Source: Lysobacter sp. yr284 (GTDB taxonomy: Bacteria > Pseudomonadota > Gammaproteobacteria > Xanthomonadales > Xanthomonadaceae). From it: a DNA stretch of 64,000 bases. The stretch lies in contig NZ_FNPT01000001.1 in assembly GCF_900107375.1 (NCBI RefSeq), forward strand, positions 558,001 through 622,000, given 5' to 3'. The translations under genes were made by a program, and so were the position numbers. The notes under the pieces were generated by a model that saw only the letters and a list, made by a program, of their open reading frames with translations, did not search any database and was not told where the DNA came from. Below are positions 1 through 7,254 of the stretch, piece by piece; within the stretch, counting starts at the first letter, position 1, and each line of letters begins with the position of its first letter.

Positions 1-518
1 GGCGCAAGCCGACCGGCACCTTGCTGATCCACGACCTGCATCCGGGCCGCAACCTGTACCTGCTCGGCACCGGCACCGGCTTCGCGCCGTGGCTGTCGGT
101 GATCAAGGACCCGGAAACCTACGAGCGCTTCGAGAACGTCGTGCTCTGCCACGGCGTGCGCAGCGCGCAGGACCTGGCCTACCGCGACTACATCGTCAAC
201 GAACTGCCGCAGCACGAGTTCCTCGGCGAGCAGATCGCGGCCAAGCTCAAGTACTACCCGGCGGTGACCCGCCAGGACTTCGCCTTCGCCGGCCGCGACC
301 AGCGCGGCCGCCTGACCCAGATGATGGACAGCGGCCGGATGATGGAGCAGCTTGGCCTGGCGCCGCTGGACGCCGAACACGACCGCGCGATGATCTGCGG
401 CAGCCCGCAGATGCTCGCCGACTTCCGCGAGATCCTCGACCGCCGCGGCTTCGTCGCCGCGCCGCGCATCGGCACGCCGGGGCAGTATGTGTTCGAGCGC
501 GCATTCGTCGAGAAGTGA
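1..518 (+). CDS. fpr: Ferredoxin-NADP reductase, C-terminal part (5' truncated)
   Basis: The reading frame is open from base 3 and the gene begins outside the window. The visible ~172 residues are the NADP-binding half of a proteobacterial ferredoxin/flavodoxin-NADP+ reductase, which exchanges electrons between NADPH and ferredoxin through FAD in the cytoplasm. Visible marks are the nucleotide-binding segment GTGTGFAPWLSVIKDPETYE, the MICGSP motif that contacts nicotinamide, and the family's C-terminal end AFVEK. The family is usually about 258 residues, so about a third is missing at the 5' side. A TlpA-like gene follows almost directly. The apparent TTG start at base 21 is only the first start-like codon in the fragment, not the real start. 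Confidence 0.93.
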   Translation, partial: RKPTGTLLIHDLHPGRNLYLLGTGTGFAPWLSVIKDPETYERFENVVLCHGVRSAQDLAYRDYIVNELPQHEFLGEQIAAKLKYYPAVTRQDFAFAGRDQRGRLTQMMDSGRMMEQLGLAPLDAEHDRAMICGSPQMLADFREILDRRGFVAAPRIGTPGQYVFERAFVEK

Positions 519-522
519 ACGC

Positions 523-1101
523 GTGCGCCGGCTGACGGCGCTCGCCGGCCTGGCGCTCGCGCTGGCCGGCGCGGGCGCGTTCGCGCAGCCGCCCGTGCCC
601 GCCGCGGCGCCCGCGACGGCGCCGCCGGCCCGTTCCGCGTCCGCCGCGCCTGCGCTGGGCGACGCCGCGCCGGAGTTCCTCGGGCTCGACCGCCGCGGCC
701 GCCCGGTCAAGGTCAGCGACTATCGCGGCAAGCCGGTGGTGATCAGCTTCTGGGCCGGCTGGTGCGCGCCGTGCCGGCGCGAGTTGCCGATGCTCTCGAC
801 CCTGCAGCGCTCGGTCGGACGCGAGCATCTGCAGGTGATCGCGGTCAACCTCAACGAGCCCCAGCGCGACTACGACGCGTTCCTGCGCCTCAACCCGGGC
901 CTGGACCTGGACTTCATCCGCGACCCGGGCAGCGCCGCGCGCTACTACGGCGTGCGCACCGTGCCGAACCTGTTCGTGGTCGACCGCGACGGCAAGCTGG
1001 TGCAGATACACCGCGGCTACTCGCCGGAAAAGATCGAGCAGTTCGTGCGCGAACTGGCGCCGCTGCTGCCGCCGCACGCCGCGCGCAAGCCCGGCGAATG
1101 A
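523..1101 (+). CDS. TlpA-like secreted thiol-disulfide oxidoreductase
   Basis: A 192-residue thioredoxin-fold protein. An N-terminal signal peptide (RRLTALAGLALALAGAGAFA, probable cleavage before QPP) is followed by a Pro/Ala-rich linker and a TlpA/AhpC-type domain with the active site WCAPC (Cys81 and Cys84) and the cis-proline segment TVPNLF. This predicts periplasmic disulfide reduction or cytochrome c maturation-type thiol exchange; the substrate cannot be told. I chose GTG at 523, four bases after the fpr stop, because it puts the signal peptide at the N terminus. An in-frame ATG at 487 would add twelve residues inside fpr. The tight spacing suggests co-transcription with fpr. Confidence 0.85.
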   Translation: MRRLTALAGLALALAGAGAFAQPPVPAAAPATAPPARSASAAPALGDAAPEFLGLDRRGRPVKVSDYRGKPVVISFWAGWCAPCRRELPMLSTLQRSVGREHLQVIAVNLNEPQRDYDAFLRLNPGLDLDFIRDPGSAARYYGVRTVPNLFVVDRDGKLVQIHRGYSPEKIEQFVRELAPLLPPHAARKPGE

Positions 1102-1137
1102 AGCGCCGGCGCGGCGGCCTCGCCCGCCGCGCACCGC

Positions 1138-2070
1138 TCACCCCGCCCGCCGCTCGCGCCGCAACGCCGCGCGATAGCGCCGGCTGCACGGCACCTGGCT
1201 GCCGTCGCGCATGGTGATGCGGGCGTCGCCGCTCTCCAGCGGTTCGATTTCGCCGATGCAATCCAGGTTCACGATGTAGCTGCGGTGCACGCGCGCGAAG
1301 CGCCCCGGATCGAGCTGGCCCTCGATCGCCGCCATCGTGCTGCGCAGCGGATAGTCGCGGCCGCGCACGCGCAGGTTGACGTAGTTGGACGAAGCCTGCA
1401 GCCATTCCACTTCGTTGGCCGCGACCAGGAACTCCTTGCCGAGCTTGCGCACCAGGAAGCGCTCCGGGCGCTCGGGCTGGGCCGGCTCAGGCAGATCGTC
1501 GGGCGGCGCCAGCACGCTGGCTTCGCCCTGCAGGCGCCGCAGCAGCAGCCGGTAGCCTTCGATCCACAGCACCATGTAGCCGTAGGAACGCGCGTCCTTG
1601 AGGTATTCGTAGACCAGGTTGATGCCCCAGCCGCCCAGTTCGTAGCGTTCGCCGACGCTGGCGTAGACCGCCTGCCGGATCGCGACCATGCCGACCACGT
1701 GCAGGACCGACCAGACCACGCTGGCGAGCAGGTGCAGGGCCAGCGTCCGCCGCCAGCCGTCGAGTTGCAGCGGCACCTCGCGGGTGAACCAGACCAGCGC
1801 CGGCACCAGCGCCAGCGCGGTCGCGCAACTGCTGGTCTCCCACACCAGCGGCGCCCAGTCGGGGATGTCCAGGCCGTAGCGGTGGATGTCGATGATCGAG
1901 GTCAGGGTGCCGGCGGCGGCGTTGAGCGCGAACAGCGCGACCCAGAAAGCGATCTCGACCGGCCGGCGCCAGGGTCGGTAACGGTCCCAGGCGCCGCGCG
2001 CGGGTTCGGCGGCGGCGGCGGGCGGGACGGCGGCGAGGGCCGCGGAAGCTTCGACGTTCATGCCGCGCAT
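1138..2070 (-). CDS. Membrane-anchored LytTR family transcriptional regulator
   Basis: A protein of about 310 residues. The N-terminal half has roughly four hydrophobic helices (for example EIAFWVALFALNAAAGTL and a segment around LHLLASVVWSVLHVVGMVAI). The C-terminal ~100 residues form a LytTR DNA-binding domain, recognised from EFLVAANEVEWLQASSNYVN, FARVHRSYIVNLDCI and the final SRRYRAALRR. LytTR proteins bind direct repeats in promoters; coupling the domain to a membrane segment instead of a receiver suggests a one-component membrane sensor. It is divergent from an acyltransferase gene with about 145 bp between, the likely target (inference). ATG codons at 2070 and 2061 are both possible starts; the longer open frame up to 2217 lacks the family pattern. 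Confidence 0.85.
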   Translation of the reverse strand: MRGMNVEASAALAAVPPAAAAEPARGAWDRYRPWRRPVEIAFWVALFALNAAAGTLTSIIDIHRYGLDIPDWAPLVWETSSCATALALVPALVWFTREVPLQLDGWRRTLALHLLASVVWSVLHVVGMVAIRQAVYASVGERYELGGWGINLVYEYLKDARSYGYMVLWIEGYRLLLRRLQGEASVLAPPDDLPEPAQPERPERFLVRKLGKEFLVAANEVEWLQASSNYVNLRVRGRDYPLRSTMAAIEGQLDPGRFARVHRSYIVNLDCIGEIEPLESGDARITMRDGSQVPCSRRYRAALRRERRAG

Positions 2071-2215
2071 TCTCGCCCGCGAGCGGGCCGGGACGGCAAC
2101 CGGTCGTCCCCGCGGGCCGCGTCCCGTCCCCGCCGCGCCCCGTCCGGTCACCCCGCGGCGCCGCGCAAGTGGTTGAACCGGCAAGGTTCGCCCCTCCTCC
2201 CAGCGCGGACCGACC

Positions 2216-3409
2216 ATGCAACGCCGCTACGACATCGACGCACTGCGCGCCCTCGCCTTCTGCCTGCTGATCCTCTACCACTGCGCCATGCTCTACGTCG
2301 CCGACTGGGGCTGGCACCTCAAAAGCGCGCACCTGTCCGAGGGCCTGCAGTGGCCGATGCTGCTGGTCAACCGCTGGCGCATGGACCTGATCTTCCTGAT
2401 CTCCGGCCTGTCGGTGCACTTCCTGCTGCGCGGCACCGGCGCGGGCCGGTTCCTGGCGCAGCGCAGCTGGCGCCTGCTGCTGCCGCTGACCTTCGGCTGC
2501 CTGTTCGTGGTGCCGATCCAGCCGTACGCCCAGGGCGTCGCCAACGGCCTGGTCGAACCCGGCTTCGGCGCCTTCCTGCTGCGCTACTACCAGTTCAGGC
2601 CGTGGCCGCAAGGCGCGTTCGACGGCTGGCAGTACGGCTTCACCTGGAACCACCTGTGGTACCTGGCCTACCTGTGGGTCTACACCGTGGCCCTGACCGC
2701 CCTGCTGCCGCTGCTGCGCAGCCGCGCCGGCTCGCGCCTGCAGGCCGCGCTGGCCTCGTTGCGCGGCTGGACGCTGCTGGCCTTGCCGGCGTTGCCGTTG
2801 GCGCTGTTCTCGATCCTGCTGCAGCCGCATTTCCAGGACACCGGCGACCTGATCCACGACTGGCATCGCCACGCGATCTATTTCACCGTGTTCCTCTACG
2901 GCTACTGGCTCGGCAACGACGCCGGCCTGTGGTCCGAACTGACCCGGCTGCGCCGGCGCACGCTGGCCTTGGCGCCGCTGCTGTTCGCAGCCTACCTCGC
3001 ACTGATCACGCTGCTGCCGGAAGACGTGCCCGATGGCGTGCAGTACCTGATCTGGACCTTGCGCAGCGTCTACATCTGGACCGCGCTGTGCGCGATCCTG
3101 GGTTGGTCGCACCAGTTGTTGAACCGGCCGCTGCGCTGGCTGCCGTGGGCGACCGAGGCGGTCTATCCCTGGTACGTGCTGCACCAGAGCCTGATCGTGC
3201 TGATCGCCTACTGGATCCTGCCGCTGAAGTTCGGCCCGGTCGCGGAACCGGCGATCGTGCTGACCGGCACCGTGGCGGGCTGCTTCGTACTGCACGAGAT
3301 CGTCCGGCGGGTGCCGCTGTTGCGGCCGTGCTTCGGCTTGAAGGCGCGCAGGCAGCGCGTGCCGGCGGGCCTGGGCGCGGCTTCGGCGCCGGCGCCGAAG
3401 CCGGCTTGA
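2216..3409 (+). CDS. Acyltransferase 3 family integral membrane protein
   Basis: A 397-residue polytopic membrane protein with about ten hydrophobic segments. It opens with the acyltransferase-3 signature: an Arg in DIDALRALAF followed about ten residues later by the His of LLILYHCAML, the pair known to matter in OpgC/OafA-type enzymes. These proteins O-acylate cell-surface sugars or glucans from the cytoplasmic membrane. The overall layout is closer to the OpgC (glucan-modifying) branch than to long OafA proteins with a periplasmic SGNH domain, which is absent here. The exact acyl group and acceptor are unknown. It is divergent from the membrane LytTR regulator and followed by a repeat element. 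Confidence 0.85.
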   Translation: MQRRYDIDALRALAFCLLILYHCAMLYVADWGWHLKSAHLSEGLQWPMLLVNRWRMDLIFLISGLSVHFLLRGTGAGRFLAQRSWRLLLPLTFGCLFVVPIQPYAQGVANGLVEPGFGAFLLRYYQFRPWPQGAFDGWQYGFTWNHLWYLAYLWVYTVALTALLPLLRSRAGSRLQAALASLRGWTLLALPALPLALFSILLQPHFQDTGDLIHDWHRHAIYFTVFLYGYWLGNDAGLWSELTRLRRRTLALAPLLFAAYLALITLLPEDVPDGVQYLIWTLRSVYIWTALCAILGWSHQLLNRPLRWLPWATEAVYPWYVLHQSLIVLIAYWILPLKFGPVAEPAIVLTGTVAGCFVLHEIVRRVPLLRPCFGLKARRQRVPAGLGAASAPAPKPA

Positions 3410-3458
3410 GGTGCGCAACCTTTCATGATGCGTCGCAACCGCCGGGCGTCGCGCGTGG

Positions 3459-3550
3459 CCGCCGTCATGCCCGCGAACGCGGGCACCCTGGGCTTCATCG
3501 AGACATGACGCTGAAGTCTCTGGATCCCCGCGTTCGCGGGGATGACGGCT
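3459..3550. repeat. Family C palindromic repeat (two copies)
   Basis: Two divergent copies of a short palindrome lie here: one around GTCATGCCCGCGAACGCGGG and one around GGATCCCCGCGTTCGCGGGG, the second preceded by CTGAAGTCTC. The same unit recurs at 13456-13600 and 45283-45322, and decayed forms are at 6953-6980 and 7113-7134. It sits between the convergent acyltransferase and glutathione peroxidase genes, and the hairpins could also stop transcription from either side. Confidence 0.8.
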
Positions 3551-3576
3551 TGGAGCAGGCGCCAATTCCGGTGGCG

Positions 3577-4062
3577 TCAGGCCGCCAGCGCTTTCTCGAC
3601 GTCGGCGGCGATCGACTCGGGCTTGTCGGTCGGCGCGTAGCGCTTGAGCACGTGGCCGTCGCGGCCGACCAGGAACTTGGAGAAGTTCCACTTGATCGCG
3701 TCGATGCCGAGGAAGCCGCCCTTCTCGTCCTTGAGCCACTTCCACAGCGGATGCGCCTTGTCGCCGTTGACGTCGATCTTGGCGTACATCGGGAAGCTCA
3801 CGTCGTAGGTCAGCGCGCAGAACTCCTTGATCTCGGCCTCGTCGCCCGGCTCCTGGTGGCCGAACTGGTCGCAGGGGAAGCCGAGCACGTCGAAGCCGCG
3901 GCTCTGGTAGTCGCGCTGCAGTTTTTCCAGGCCGGTGTACTGCGGGGTGAAGCCGCACTTGGAGGCGACGTTGACGATCAGCAGCACCTTGCCGCGGTAA
4001 CGGTCGAGCGACTGGTCGCGGCCGTCGATGTCGACGGCGGAGAAATCGTAGGCGGTGGTCAT
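3577..4062 (-). CDS. Glutathione peroxidase family protein (thiol peroxidase)
   Basis: A 161-residue protein of typical bacterial Gpx length that reduces hydrogen peroxide or lipid peroxides. Visible marks are the peroxidatic Cys36 in NVASKCGFTPQY, the FPCDQFGHQEPG motif with catalytic Gln70, and the WNFSKFLV motif with Trp125 and Asn126. Cys82 in the EFC segment matches the resolving cysteine of thioredoxin-dependent, non-selenium Gpx enzymes, so thioredoxin rather than glutathione is the likely reductant (inference from family). There is no signal peptide, so it is cytoplasmic. The start is the first ATG that gives the conserved N terminus. Confidence 0.93.
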   Translation of the reverse strand: MTTAYDFSAVDIDGRDQSLDRYRGKVLLIVNVASKCGFTPQYTGLEKLQRDYQSRGFDVLGFPCDQFGHQEPGDEAEIKEFCALTYDVSFPMYAKIDVNGDKAHPLWKWLKDEKGGFLGIDAIKWNFSKFLVGRDGHVLKRYAPTDKPESIAADVEKALAA

Positions 4063-4203
4063 GGCGGCGCTCGCGGTCGCTGGGGAGATGGCGGAACGAT
4101 AGCGCGTCGGCGCGGGCTCTGCCCGGCGCGCGGCGCGGACGGCCACTGCGGTCACGGTTCGTTTCGGTGACCGCGGTCGGGTCCCGAGGGGCCAGTGCCG
4201 TGC

Positions 4204-4295
4204 TTTTGTGGGAGGGCCTTCAGGCCCGATGCTCTTGTCGCAGGTCGCGGCGATCTGGCACAAGAGCGTCGGGCCTGAAGGCCCTCCTACAAGAG
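4204..4295. repeat. Family A long inverted repeat (~90 bp)
   Basis: Two arms of about 30 bp, GGGAGGGCCTTCAGGCCCGA and its near-perfect complement ending in CCCTCC, enclose a variable centre of about 30 bp. Each arm is itself palindromic (GGGCCTTCAGGCCC). Related elements are at 25267-25350, 27273-27360, 30107-30192, 40603-40636 and 49969-50120. It lies downstream of the TonB-dependent receptor terminator. Confidence 0.85.
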
Positions 4296-4308
4296 CAGCC
4301 CCGTGCCC

Positions 4309-4337
4309 AAAAAAAACGGCCCGCCGAAGCGGGCCGT
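4309..4337 (-). terminator. Rho-independent terminator of the TonB-dependent receptor
   Basis: Read on the minus strand, ACGGCCCGC and GCGGGCCGT form a perfect 9-bp stem with a 4-base TTCG loop, followed by a run of eight T. It begins 34 bp after the receptor's stop codon. This is one of the clearest intrinsic terminators in the window. Confidence 0.93.
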
Positions 4338-4370
4338 TCGCTGCGATCGCTCGCGAAGTTCGGGGCGCGA

Positions 4371-6668
4371 TCAGAACTGCGCCTTGAACTCCACGCCGAC
4401 GATGCGCGGGTCGTTGACGAAACCGACCAGGTTGTTGAAGTCGATGCCGCCGACCGCGCGCACATCGTCGAGGATGTTGCGCCCGTACACGGCCACGTCG
4501 TAGCGGCCGTTGTCCCACATGTAGCCCACGCGCAGGCCGCCTTCGGTCAGCGACTTGCCGCGGAACTCGCGCGACTCGTACAGGAAGAAGTTCACTTCGC
4601 TGCGGTAGGCCCAGTCGGTGAACACGTAGAACTCGTTGCCGTTGGCCAGCGGCACGCTGTAGCGCGCGGTCAGGTTGTAGACCCACTTGGGCGCCTGCGG
4701 CAGCGGGTTGCCGTCGATCGCCGCCAGGGTCTGGCCGTTGCGCACCACCAGCGGATCGGTGACGGTGCAGCCGCCGCCGCACGGGGCGACGAACAAGTTG
4801 GCGTCCTTGATCTCGGTGTCGTTGTAGCTGGCGCCGAAGGTCACCATCAGGTTGTCGGTGACATAGGCGTCCAGGTCGACCTCCACGCCCTGGCCGACGG
4901 TCTTGTCGGCGTTGAGCAGGATGGTCTGGTTCAGCGCGCCGCCGACTGCGTTGATCTGCTGGTTGTCGACGTTGTAGCGGAACAGCGCCACGCCCAGGCG
5001 CGCGCGCTTGTCGAACAGGTCGGCCTTGATGCCGGCCTCGTACGAAATCACCTTCTCCGCATCGGCCACCGAAGGCTGCGGCGGGGTCTGGAACAGCAGG
5101 CGGCCCTGGATGCTGGGCGCGCGGAAGCCCTTGGCGACGCGGGCGTACAGGTTCACCTCGTCGGTGGCCTGGAACACGCCGCTGATATCCCAGCTGACGT
5201 CGTCGACGTCGGTCTTGACCTTGAACGGGCCCGACACCGGCGCGCCGAACGGCGCGCTCTGCAGCACGCTGGCAGCGAAGTCCTTCTTGTCCTGGGTGTA
5301 GCGCAGGCCGCCGCGCAGCTTGAAGCGGTCGGTGACCGCGTACTCGACCGAGCCGAACGCGGCCCAGGCCTTGTTGCGCTGCTTCTGCTGGGCGTGGCCG
5401 GCCTGGATGCCGCCGGCCAGGGTGTCGTAGTTGAGGCTGTCGACGGTGATGTCTTCGTCGAAGTAGAACAGGCCGGCCTGCCAGTTGAACGGGCCGCTGT
5501 AGTTGGATTCCAGGCGGAATTCCTGGGTCCACTGGCGGTGGTCGGGCAGGCCGTCGGCCGACTCGGCGGTGAACGGAATGCCGGCCGGGGTGCTGCCGCC
5601 CGGCAGGAACGCCGCGCCGACGCCGCCGTCGATGTCGCCGCGGCTCAGCGATTCGGCCGACTCGTAGCCGGTGATCGAGTACAGGGTCAGTTCGTTCGAC
5701 AGGTCCCAGCTCAGCTTGGCGCTGGCGCCGTGGGTCTTGAGGTTCTGGAAGTTGCGCCCGTCGATGCCGACCTTGTCGACGTCGAAGCCGTCGAACAGGT
5801 CGTTGGTGCCTTTCTTGAACAGCATCGCGCGGAACAGGCGCGCGGTGCCGTTGAGGCGGCGCGCGTGCACGTTGAACAGCGCGTGGAAGGTGTCGCTGCC
5901 GTCGTACTGCAGCTGCAGGCGCAGCGCGGATTCGTCGTAGCCTTCCAGCTTGCGGTTGGGCGCGCCGGGGTGGGTGTTGTCGACCCAGTCGTCGCGGCGC
6001 TGGTACATGGCCGAGGCGCGGCCGGACCAGTTCTGACCCAGCGGGCCGCTGATCGCGCCTTCGAAGTTGGTGGTGCCGTAGGTGCCGTAGGAAATCTGGC
6101 CGTAGCCGGTCAGGTCGCGGGTCGGCTTGGCCGATTCGAACTTGACCACGCCGGCCGGGGTGTTGCGGCCGAACAGCGTGCCCTGCGGGCCGCGCAGCAG
6201 TTCGACGTTCTCCAGGTCGAACACCGGGAAGCCCTTGAGCAGCGGGTTCTCGAGCACGATGTCGTCGTACACCAGCGACACCGGCTGCGATGCGTTCAAG
6301 TCGAAGTCGGTGTTGCCCAGGCCGCGGATGTAGAAGCGCGGGAAGGCGCGGCCGAACGAGGATTCGATGTTGAGGCTGGGCAGCCGGCCGGACAGGAAGC
6401 GGATGTCGCCGCCGCCGGAGCCGAGCACGTGCAGCTTCTCGCGGTCGACGGTGGTCAGCGCGACCGGGACGTCCTTGGCGCGCTCGACCTTGCGCTGGGC
6501 GGTCACCATCAGCGCGTCGAGGGTCTTGGCCTCGCCTTCGGCCGGCGCCGCGGCGGGCGCGGCGTCCTGGGCGACGGCGACGCAGGAAGCGAAAGTCAGG
6601 CCGACGGCGAGCGCGAGCTTGTGGCTGCGCAGGGTACGGCGGCGGAGAGCACCAAGGTGCTTGGGCAT
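4371..6668 (-). CDS. TonB-dependent outer-membrane receptor
   Basis: A 765-residue outer-membrane transporter. It has a signal peptide (residues 1-33, ending SCVAVAQ), a TonB-box-like stretch at about 50-58 (LDALMVTAQR), a plug domain with IRGLGNTDFD and VELLRGPQGTLFGRNTPAGV, and a 22-strand type beta barrel ending in Phe (VGVEFKAQF). These receptors import siderophores, vitamins or glycans using TonB energy. The sequence resembles the general CirA/Fiu-like group used widely by Xanthomonadaceae, but the ligand cannot be inferred. No neighbouring degradative or siderophore cluster helps. A strong terminator follows; upstream lies a long non-coding region likely to hold its promoter. Confidence 0.92.
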   Translation of the reverse strand: MPKHLGALRRRTLRSHKLALAVGLTFASCVAVAQDAAPAAAPAEGEAKTLDALMVTAQRKVERAKDVPVALTTVDREKLHVLGSGGGDIRFLSGRLPSLNIESSFGRAFPRFYIRGLGNTDFDLNASQPVSLVYDDIVLENPLLKGFPVFDLENVELLRGPQGTLFGRNTPAGVVKFESAKPTRDLTGYGQISYGTYGTTNFEGAISGPLGQNWSGRASAMYQRRDDWVDNTHPGAPNRKLEGYDESALRLQLQYDGSDTFHALFNVHARRLNGTARLFRAMLFKKGTNDLFDGFDVDKVGIDGRNFQNLKTHGASAKLSWDLSNELTLYSITGYESAESLSRGDIDGGVGAAFLPGGSTPAGIPFTAESADGLPDHRQWTQEFRLESNYSGPFNWQAGLFYFDEDITVDSLNYDTLAGGIQAGHAQQKQRNKAWAAFGSVEYAVTDRFKLRGGLRYTQDKKDFAASVLQSAPFGAPVSGPFKVKTDVDDVSWDISGVFQATDEVNLYARVAKGFRAPSIQGRLLFQTPPQPSVADAEKVISYEAGIKADLFDKRARLGVALFRYNVDNQQINAVGGALNQTILLNADKTVGQGVEVDLDAYVTDNLMVTFGASYNDTEIKDANLFVAPCGGGCTVTDPLVVRNGQTLAAIDGNPLPQAPKWVYNLTARYSVPLANGNEFYVFTDWAYRSEVNFFLYESREFRGKSLTEGGLRVGYMWDNGRYDVAVYGRNILDDVRAVGGIDFNNLVGFVNDPRIVGVEFKAQF

Positions 6669-7254
6669 GGACGGGTTTCTCGGTGGACGGCGCGTGGGGC
6701 GCCAGTGCTTGGGAAACCGCCGCGACGTCGCTCCCTGGCTACGGGGGATGGGACGCGAGCGCTGGACGGCGAAGGTCGATCGGACCGCCCCTTGGCGGTC
6801 GTGACGCGGATCGGCCCGCGCCGTGGTCGGCTCATTGGCCGGCGGATGTTACCAAATCATTAAAGAGCCTGTGCTCGAACCGGCGATGCGGCGAAAAAGC
6901 CAGCCGGGTCATAGGTTTGCCGGGACGAGGAGCGACGGCGAAAAATCAAGACGGGTTCCGGCGTTCGCCGCAATGACGGGGTCGAGGCGACGGGCCTGGG
7001 GATCAGCCGGAACGACGAGGTTGGAATGTGACGGGCCCCAGGCATCCGCCGGGATCGCGGGGCTCGCAGAAGCGCAGCGCAGCAGACTCGCCGTCCTGCT
7101 CCCCTTGCCGTAGTTCCGGCGAACGCCGCAATCCCTTTCGATCTCGCTTGCCCCCTGCCCGGCCGCGCGTCTGCCCGGCCGGCTCTGCGCCGCAGCCCGG
7201 ACCGGGCCGCGGCGGAGCAACCGAAGCGACGGGCACGCCCCGCGCCCGCAGCGC
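6669..7254. other. Non-coding gap upstream of the receptor gene
   Basis: This 586-bp gap separates the receptor start from the end of the amidohydrolase gene, both on the minus strand. Its receptor-proximal part includes the only AT-richer patch (about 6846-6870, around ACCAAATCATTAAAGAG), the most likely promoter area. Two decayed copies of the family C palindrome, GGCGTTCGCC at 6953-6980 and GGCGAACGCC at 7113-7134, face each other. I see no convincing gene. Confidence 0.6.

Noticed and set aside
487-523. ATG at 487 as the start of the TlpA-like gene
   Set aside because: It would add twelve residues inside fpr ahead of a complete signal peptide; GTG at 523 is better placed.
1285-4170. 961-residue plus-strand open frame
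   Set aside because: It runs through LytTR, acyltransferase and Gpx genes in wrong frames and shows no domain.
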